From positions 186,001 through 250,000 of the forward strand of contig BPIC01000002.1 of assembly GCA_026003895.1 (NCBI GenBank): DNA of 64,000 nt, in the 5' to 3' direction. Positions 58,561 to 64,000 of this stretch are shown piece after piece. The stretch is from Dehalococcoidia bacterium. GTDB taxonomy: Bacteria > Chloroflexota > Dehalococcoidia > SpSt-223. Position 1 is the first letter of the stretch. Each line of letters opens with the position of its first letter. The notes under the pieces were generated by a model. That model did not search any database and was not told where the DNA came from. It saw only the letters and a program-made list of their open reading frames with translations. The position numbers and the translations under genes are program-made.

Positions 58561-60601
58561 TCAGCGCTGGTCGCGCAGTCCAGCGACCGGCGCGAACGTC
58601 GTCCAAAGGAGCAGCCGCTCAACGATGGGCGAACGGAGCCCCACCGAGTCTTCCGCAAACGCGGTTACCCGCCGGACACCCGCCGGCAGCGCGATGGGTT
58701 CCTCGTAGGGTACGAACGGGCCGCCGTCGATGGCGTAGTGGACAGCGGCGATTCCTGAGGCGTCGGTCGCCTCGATCCTCAACCGCTGGCCGGCACCCGA
58801 GCGATCCACGGAGATCGCCAAGCGCGGCCGCTCGCGGTCGTCCGAGCTCCCCTCGTACGACGGCGGGAGGCTGAGACCGCCCGGTGCGTGCAACCAAGCG
58901 GCACCGCCCGGCGTGAGCCGCAGTGTCGCCGCCGTTCCCGCCGGGAGCGAGAGCGCTTGATAGCGGAGGACGCTCGTCGTTGCCGTGTCGCTCCCAGTCC
59001 GCGACTCTATGAACAGGGGCAGCGTGCCCGCCACGATGGTGACCGTGTAGGTGCCGGCGGCGGGCAGTGCGGCAAAGTCGGTATGAACGTCCTGGTAGGT
59101 CAAGACGGCCGGGATGGAGGCGACCGAGCCTCGGTGCGGCCCGGTCACGTTCCCAGCGTCGTCCTGCACCACTACCGACGCGGCGTTGCGGATTGTCAAG
59201 TAGTGGGCGTCTCCCTTCGGCGGCGCGGCTAACGAGGGCGTCCCGCTCGACGGGCGAAGCAGCGCCGGCGGGCACGAAGCGCCCGGCGCGCCAGCCGCGA
59301 ATATCTCGATGATGCAACTCAGCACCTGAGGATTGTTCGAGACGAGGCCGGTGTGCTCGTACTTCCCGTCGTCCGACGTGCTTGGGCTGACGAACGGGAG
59401 GATCGTGGCGTTCGGCGCATTGTAGTCGGGCAGCCCGACCGTCGCGGTGGTGAGGGCGGTGTAGCGCAACGCGCTCAGCCACGGTACCGTCCCATCGCCC
59501 TGCGTGTACGTCAGGCTCGTCTCGAGCCAGTAGCATGAGCCGTGAAAGGGAATCTCGCAGGTGTACTGCACTTGAGCTGGGGTCGCGACGGCGGCCTGCA
59601 GGCCGATGATGTGGAAATAGCGGACGCCCGAGACATCGCCGCGCCAATCGTCGATGCTGTTCTGCGGGTTCGTGAACGGGGTCGTGTGAAATCGGTTGCC
59701 CGTCGCGCCGGGCGTAAAGCCCTGTTGGCCATAGGCCGCGTCGATCGCTGAGAGGTAGGCGGTCGGAGTGAGCGGACCGCTGCACGTCGTTGCGCCGGTG
59801 GCCAGACAGTAGCTGTCTTGGAGGATGACGGATGGCTGGAGTGCGGCGGTGACGCTGAAATAGGTCGTGCTCGGCAAGAGCTCTGCTAGGCCGTTGAACG
59901 AGCCAGCCACCGCCTTCAGTGCCGAGCTTGGGATAATGTCTAAATAGTCGCCAGTTTGGTAGATATACGGCACTTTGGGCCCGCCCAGCCACGGCGCAGC
60001 GACGGTCAGAAGCGCGTTCACGTTGCTCGCCGTGCCGGACTGCAAGATGTAGGAACGTGCCACCAGCCCGCCCATGCTGTGGGTCAGCACATTGACCTTC
60101 GTGCCGGGATAAAGCTTCTGAACACAGCGAATGTAGTCGCCGAGGAGGGCGCCGTTGGCGGCGTTGTCCTTTCGCCAATCGTAGGCGAAGGGGAAGAACA
60201 GCGGACCGTTTGGCAACTGGCTGGTGTCGCAGCCCGCGAAGGTCTGCTTCGCGACGGCCCCGCCGGTGTCGTAGAGTGGATAGCCGGCGGATTGGAAGGC
60301 TTGGAAAAGGGGCGCATAAATCGCCTCGACGTCGAAGGCGTATTGGATGACAGCCGACGGGAGGACCTGGCTGCTCGGGTGGTCATTCGGATAGAGGCTC
60401 AACTTGTGGATCTTCGACGAGCTGAACAGGCTTGGCCACAGCGTGCTGTTGTCAGCGTAATCCACAATCGTCGAGCCGGTGATACCCGGGATGAAGATGA
60501 CCGGCAGCTTCGCCGGCGCCCCCCTGCGCCGTCCTCGAACCAGCTGGCGCAAGCGCCAACGTCATCAGGACGAGCATCCCAAGCGACAGCCGACGTAGCA
60601 T
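58561..60601 (-). pseudogene. secreted LCAT/PGAP1-like lipase, signal peptide out of frame
   Basis: Alpha/beta hydrolase. The body (from about 60520 down) shows LPVIFIPGITGSTI, FAYDWRKDN, the nucleophile elbow LTHSMGGLVARSYI, a late acid region LTYTQGDGTVPW and a C-terminal Ig-like domain (IAAVHYAIDGGPFVPYEEP). A good signal peptide starts at 60601 (MLRRLSLGMLVLMTLALAP, behind GGAGGTG) but in another frame; the two join if one base changes in the C6 run at 60519-60524. The body frame has its own start at 60552 without a signal. Real mutation, phase variation or a sequencing slip are all possible. In the uninterrupted genome it lies just upstream of the riboswitch. Confidence 0.75.
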
Positions 60602-60883
60602 GACGACACCTCCGTGGCCGGGCATTCTCCTCTCGTGACCGGGCACCGGTCAACTCTAGAAGAGCGCGGACGGCCAGCGGCCGCCGTCGGAGACGATCGC
60701 CGTTCGCGGGGCAAGCGATTCCAAACACATGCTCGGCAGCAGGTGAACGACAGGACGATGGCGCGTGGCCGTTCGGCGACACGCCCGCGGTTCGCAACCT
60801 TCGCGGCTGTTTCACCGTTTGGCGGGGACTCGCGTTAACTGCTCACTCGGTTTGGCTGAGAACGGAGCGTGGCGAAGGGGCGC

Positions 60884-61330
60884 TTACTGCGGGATCGTAT
60901 AGATGACGATCGTGAACTCGTCGGCGGCTTGGATGCGTTCCTTGACGACCACGTCGTTCCACGTCAGTTCGCCGCGGCCCACGGGGTCGAAGCTGAGGTG
61001 ACCGGGCAGATTGTAGAAGTAGCGCACGCCTTGGATAAGGACGCCGTGGTAGTTGCTTGCCTTGACGAAGGAGCCGCCGCTCGTCTGGACGAGTGGATCG
61101 ATGTCCGGGCGGTAACTGCTTGCAAACTGGGCCACCTGCCGCGCTCGGCCGAGTTCGGTGGCGGCAGCATCCTCAATCGCTGGGGCGACATTGTCCTGCG
61201 GCGCCGAGAGCGTTGCGCCGGGCAAGTTCGCCAGCAGCAGTGTAACGGCGGCGATCGCTGCTGACACAACAATTGGCAATCGACGTACACCGCTCGAGGG
61301 TTGCTCCAGACTCGCGACCTGTCCGCTCAT
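60884..61330 (-). CDS. hypothetical protein with signal anchor
   Basis: 148 residues from the ATG at 61330. A membrane or signal segment (LPIVVSAAIAAVTLLLANLP) follows a 16-residue basic N-terminus. The exported part has a Ser/Asp-rich helix and a beta C-terminus (GELTWNDVVVKERIQAADEF). Not recognised. The 282 bp to the left (60602-60883) show no gene. Confidence 0.6.
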   Translation of the reverse strand: MSGQVASLEQPSSGVRRLPIVVSAAIAAVTLLLANLPGATLSAPQDNVAPAIEDAAATELGRARQVAQFASSYRPDIDPLVQTSGGSFVKASNYHGVLIQGVRYFYNLPGHLSFDPVGRGELTWNDVVVKERIQAADEFTIVIYTIPQ

Positions 61331-61427
61331 GGCTCCATCCCGCCATCCGCCGCCCAGTGCTCTCTTCTTTACAACGCACCACGCCTCAATTGGTTGCACC
61401 GCTCCGCTCGTGGCCGCGGTAGCGGGA

Positions 61428-62393
61428 TCAATCCGGTGTATTGGATTTTTCGTCAGGTTTGGCCGACGACTGAAGGACCGCTCCGGCAAGATCGCGGTGG
61501 CCGGCGCGAAAGCTCGCGGCATCGAGCGGTTTGCCGCCTTCGAGCTGGACGCGGTGGAGGCGGAGCAAGCCTTCCCCAGTTGCCACGGCCAACCCCGATC
61601 GCCCTTCGAGCACAATGGCGCCGGGTGGCTCGGCTTCTCCCCCGACCGGAGTGGCGGCGAGGATCGTCAACTGCTTGCCGTGTAACCAACTTCGAGCGCC
61701 GGGCCACGGCTGATAGGCGCGCACTTGACGGGCGATCTGCAGTGAAGGCTGGCGCCAGTCGATGATCGCGTCTGCTGGCTGGATGCGTGGGGCAACGGTG
61801 GCGAGCGCATCGTCTTGCGGCTCGGGGATGATACGTCCGGCGACCCACTCAGGAAGGACACGTATCAGTAGGTCGGCGCCGAGCACCGCCAGCTTTTCGG
61901 TCAGTGTCCCCGTGGTGTCGTCCTCGGTGATCGGGATCGCGGCCTTGGCGAGCATCGGGCCGGTGTCTAGCCCCGGATCGATCAGCATGATGGTGACACC
62001 GGTTTCGGTGTCGCCGGCGAGAATCGCCGCCGGAATCGGCGCCGCGCCGCGCCACCGCGGCAACAGCGAGGCGTGGACGTTCAGAATTCCGTGGGGCGGG
62101 ATGCTGATAACATTGGGACGCAGAATTTGGCCGAAGGCGGCGACAACGATGACGTCCGGCTGGAGCGCGGCGAGTCGGTCCACCTCCTCGGGGGGGCGCA
62201 GGGTCGCCGGCTGGAACACCGGCACGCCCAGCTCGAGGGCGGCGGTCTTGACTGGGGAGGGCGCGAGGCGTCGCCCGCGTCCGGCCGGCCGGTCGGGCTG
62301 GGTATACACCGCGACGAGCTCGACGCCCGACGAGGCCAGCGCCCGCAGGGAAGGTACCGCAAATTCGGGCGTTCCCATAAAAACCACGCGCAT
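61428..62393 (-). CDS. fmt: methionyl-tRNA formyltransferase
   Basis: 321 residues that formylate initiator Met-tRNA using 10-formyl-THF. Shows RVVFMGTPEFAVPSL at the start, YTQPDRPAGRGR, the catalytic NVHASLLPRWRGAAPI (Asn, His) with IDPGLDTGPML, and a C-terminal OB-like domain. Length is as usual for Fmt. ATG at 62393; the open frame continues upstream but is antisense to the MFS gene. Confidence 0.95.
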   Translation of the reverse strand: MRVVFMGTPEFAVPSLRALASSGVELVAVYTQPDRPAGRGRRLAPSPVKTAALELGVPVFQPATLRPPEEVDRLAALQPDVIVVAAFGQILRPNVISIPPHGILNVHASLLPRWRGAAPIPAAILAGDTETGVTIMLIDPGLDTGPMLAKAAIPITEDDTTGTLTEKLAVLGADLLIRVLPEWVAGRIIPEPQDDALATVAPRIQPADAIIDWRQPSLQIARQVRAYQPWPGARSWLHGKQLTILAATPVGGEAEPPGAIVLEGRSGLAVATGEGLLRLHRVQLEGGKPLDAASFRAGHRDLAGAVLQSSAKPDEKSNTPD

Positions 62394-62495
62394 TGCTGAT
62401 ACACCCGTGGGCCGACATTGCGCCGGGCCAGCCACGCTCCGGGCCCTGACTGATTGTACTGGCACTCGCGCCCACTTCCTCTCGGCCGCTCGAAC

Positions 62496-63680
62496 GTGAC
62501 CGCTGGAGCGCCCCGCGGCTCGTTCGCCGTCCTGTTCACGATCGTCTTCCTCTCGATTGCCGGCACCGCGCTGATCGTGCCGCTCTTGCCGCTTTACGCG
62601 ATCGCCTTCGGCGTGGACGGGGTAGCGATCGGAGTGGTGCTTGCGGTCTATCCGCTGATGCAACTGATCTTTTCGCCGCTTTGGGGGCGGTGGTCTGACC
62701 GTTGGGGCCGTCGCCCGGTGCTGATCGCAAGCTTGATCGGCGCGACGCTGAGCTTCACCGTTGTTGGTGCCGCCGGTTCGTTTCCGGTGCTCGTCGCCGC
62801 CCGAATTGTCGGAGGTATCTTCGCAGCGAACATCGCAACCGCCCAAGCCTACGCGGTAGACATCACCCCGCCCGAGCGGCGCACTCGGGTGCTCGGGTTG
62901 CTCGGCGCGGCCTTCGGCCTTGGCTTCGTCGTGGGACCGGCGGTGGGTGGACTCCTCGGCCAATTCAACTTGAGCGCCCCGGCCTACGCCGCAGCGGCGC
63001 TCTCGCTGGTGAATGTCGTCGCGGCGCTCCTGTTTCTCCCCGAATCGCGGGCGGGCGCCCGTACTGCTCGGCCACGTCCCGCGCTGCGAGCAGCGCTTCG
63101 CCAGCCGGCGGGCGCACTGGCCATCGCCGTCTTCGGGCTCGTCTCGCTCGGCACGTCGGTCTCGCATCCGATTCTTCCGCTCTATGCGAAGGAGACAGTG
63201 GGCTTCGGACCGGCGGAGACCGGCCTCTTGTTCACCTCGATGGGCGCCGTGTCCGCGCTTAGTCAGGCGACCATCATCGGCCGGCTGACGCGGCGGTTTG
63301 GCGAGCACGTCGTCGTTCTCTTGGGTCTGGCGTTGCTCTTCGCGGGCGCGGCCGCCATGCCGCCGTTGACCGTCAACTTCGGTGGCGTCGGAATCGTGCT
63401 CGGTATGGCAATCATCACTGTGGCCGAGGCAATCACCGCTCCTGCCGCCACGGCGCTCGTCTCGCACGCCGCGCCACTGAGCGAGCAAGGGGCGATCCTC
63501 GGCGTGGGGCAGTCGGCAGGCGCGGGGGCGCGTGTCGTTGGGCCGCTGATCGGCGCCCAGGTGTTCGCTGCTCTTGGCGCGTACGCGGTGTTTATTGGCT
63601 GCGCGATAATCTTCGCCGTGACGCTGGGCGTCGCCGCTCGCGCGTGGCGCGCCGCCGCCGACCGACCCCGCGTGCGGTGA
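62496..63680 (+). CDS. MFS transporter, multidrug-efflux type
   Basis: 394 residues from a GTG at 62496 (a TTG at 62454 is also open). About 12 membrane helices; the loop 2-3 signature GRWSDRWGRRPVL and motif C-like GLGFVVGPAVGGLLG are those of drug:H+ antiporters. Divergent from fmt. Substrate unknown. Confidence 0.85.
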   Translation: MTAGAPRGSFAVLFTIVFLSIAGTALIVPLLPLYAIAFGVDGVAIGVVLAVYPLMQLIFSPLWGRWSDRWGRRPVLIASLIGATLSFTVVGAAGSFPVLVAARIVGGIFAANIATAQAYAVDITPPERRTRVLGLLGAAFGLGFVVGPAVGGLLGQFNLSAPAYAAAALSLVNVVAALLFLPESRAGARTARPRPALRAALRQPAGALAIAVFGLVSLGTSVSHPILPLYAKETVGFGPAETGLLFTSMGAVSALSQATIIGRLTRRFGEHVVVLLGLALLFAGAAAMPPLTVNFGGVGIVLGMAIITVAEAITAPAATALVSHAAPLSEQGAILGVGQSAGAGARVVGPLIGAQVFAALGAYAVFIGCAIIFAVTLGVAARAWRAAADRPRVR

Positions 63681-63694
63681 GAACGAGGTGCCGC

Positions 63695-64000
63695 ATGTCC
63701 GCCGACCGCATCCTGTCCACCGTGCGAACCGAGGGCGTCCGCTTTGTCCGCTTCGTCTGGACCGACAACGCTGGCCTCATCCGCGCCAAGGCTGTCCACA
63801 CGGTCTTTCTCGACCGCTACCTCGCCGGGGAGCGGGTGGGTATCACCGCCGCCTCGCCCGCCATGCCGGTGATGTACGACGCTGTCGCCGATGGCGCTGG
63901 CCTCTCGCCGGCCGGAGAGGCGTTTTTGCAAGCAGACTGGGACACCTTCACGGTGCTGCCGTATGCCCCCGGCTGGGCTCGCGTGCTGTGCGACGTTTGG
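63695..64000 (+). CDS. glutamine synthetase family protein, 5' part only
   Basis: 102 residues run to the window edge. The beta-grasp start VRFVRFVWTDNAGLIRAKAV and the LPYAPGWARVLCDVW segment match the N-terminal domain of glutamine synthetase homologues, perhaps of the gamma-glutamyl-amine ligase branch. GAGGTG 4 nt before the ATG. Catalytic domain lies beyond 64000. Confidence 0.85.
   Translation, partial: MSADRILSTVRTEGVRFVRFVWTDNAGLIRAKAVHTVFLDRYLAGERVGITAASPAMPVMYDAVADGAGLSPAGEAFLQADWDTFTVLPYAPGWARVLCDVW

Noticed and set aside
58619..60178. Second 519-codon leftward frame in the lipase region
   Set aside because: Arg/His-rich with no motif; the parallel frame carries the lipase elbow THSMGG.
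61428..63488. 686-residue form of the formyltransferase
   Set aside because: The first 365 residues are antisense to the MFS gene; Fmt begins at the ATG at 62393 with MRVVFMGTPEF.

Overview
The window is high-GC bacterial DNA in which one temperate siphophage genome (about 4513-58469, roughly 54 kb) interrupts a chromosome. The flanking host genes are a thiamin-salvage operon (two TenA-family genes and an NCS1/CytX-type permease), a class C serine hydrolase, a secreted lipase-like protein, methionyl-tRNA formyltransferase, an MFS exporter and the start of a glutamine synthetase. GC content and gene style would fit Chloroflexota such as Thermomicrobia, but no marker here proves the taxon.

The insertion site is unusual. 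A 27-bp direct repeat (4486-4512 and 58470-58496) lies inside a TPP riboswitch aptamer, and the phage end at 4513-4530 supplies a look-alike of the aptamer 5' strand. In the lysogen the permease/tenA operon therefore has a hybrid riboswitch just behind the integrase gene. The host's own 5' half and upstream region are stranded at the right junction, pointing antisense into the excisionase-like gene.

Phage layout, left to right. (1) int, leftward. (2) A rightward accessory operon, 5888-10771: a zinc-ribbon/triple-HTH protein, then a type IV-B CRISPR-Cas effector set (csf1, cas11-like, csf2, csf3), a glycosyltransferase-like gene and a cysH-like gene. No CRISPR array, cas6 or dinG is visible. 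(3) A second rightward operon from a near-consensus sigma-70 promoter, 10834-19208: a MoxR AAA+ ATPase, a HExxH metallopeptidase/VWA protein, three mutually related small proteins and several unknowns. (4) A convergent gap with a strong hairpin and a 10-bp-phased iteron array (19271-19438). (5) The leftward late operon, 47518 down to 19612: terminase, portal, MuF-like protein, protease/scaffold, decoration and major capsid proteins, connectors, tail tube, frameshifted tail chaperones, tape measure, baseplate and fibre proteins, a three-domain endolysin, holin candidates and a phosphoesterase. (6) A lysogeny block, 47632-51281: an unknown rightward gene, a lipoprotein nuclease, two exported or anchored proteins and a CI/LexA-type repressor. 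(7) Rightward early genes, 51416-58469: Cro-like protein, small proteins, RecT/Bet, primase-helicase, a cluster of inverted repeats (origin candidate), RusA and an excisionase-like protein ending one base before attR.

The most noteworthy features are the riboswitch attachment site, the prophage-borne type IV-B system with an extra glycosyltransferase-like gene, and the neighbouring MoxR-VWA module. Gene functions are inferred from motifs and order only; no database search was possible.
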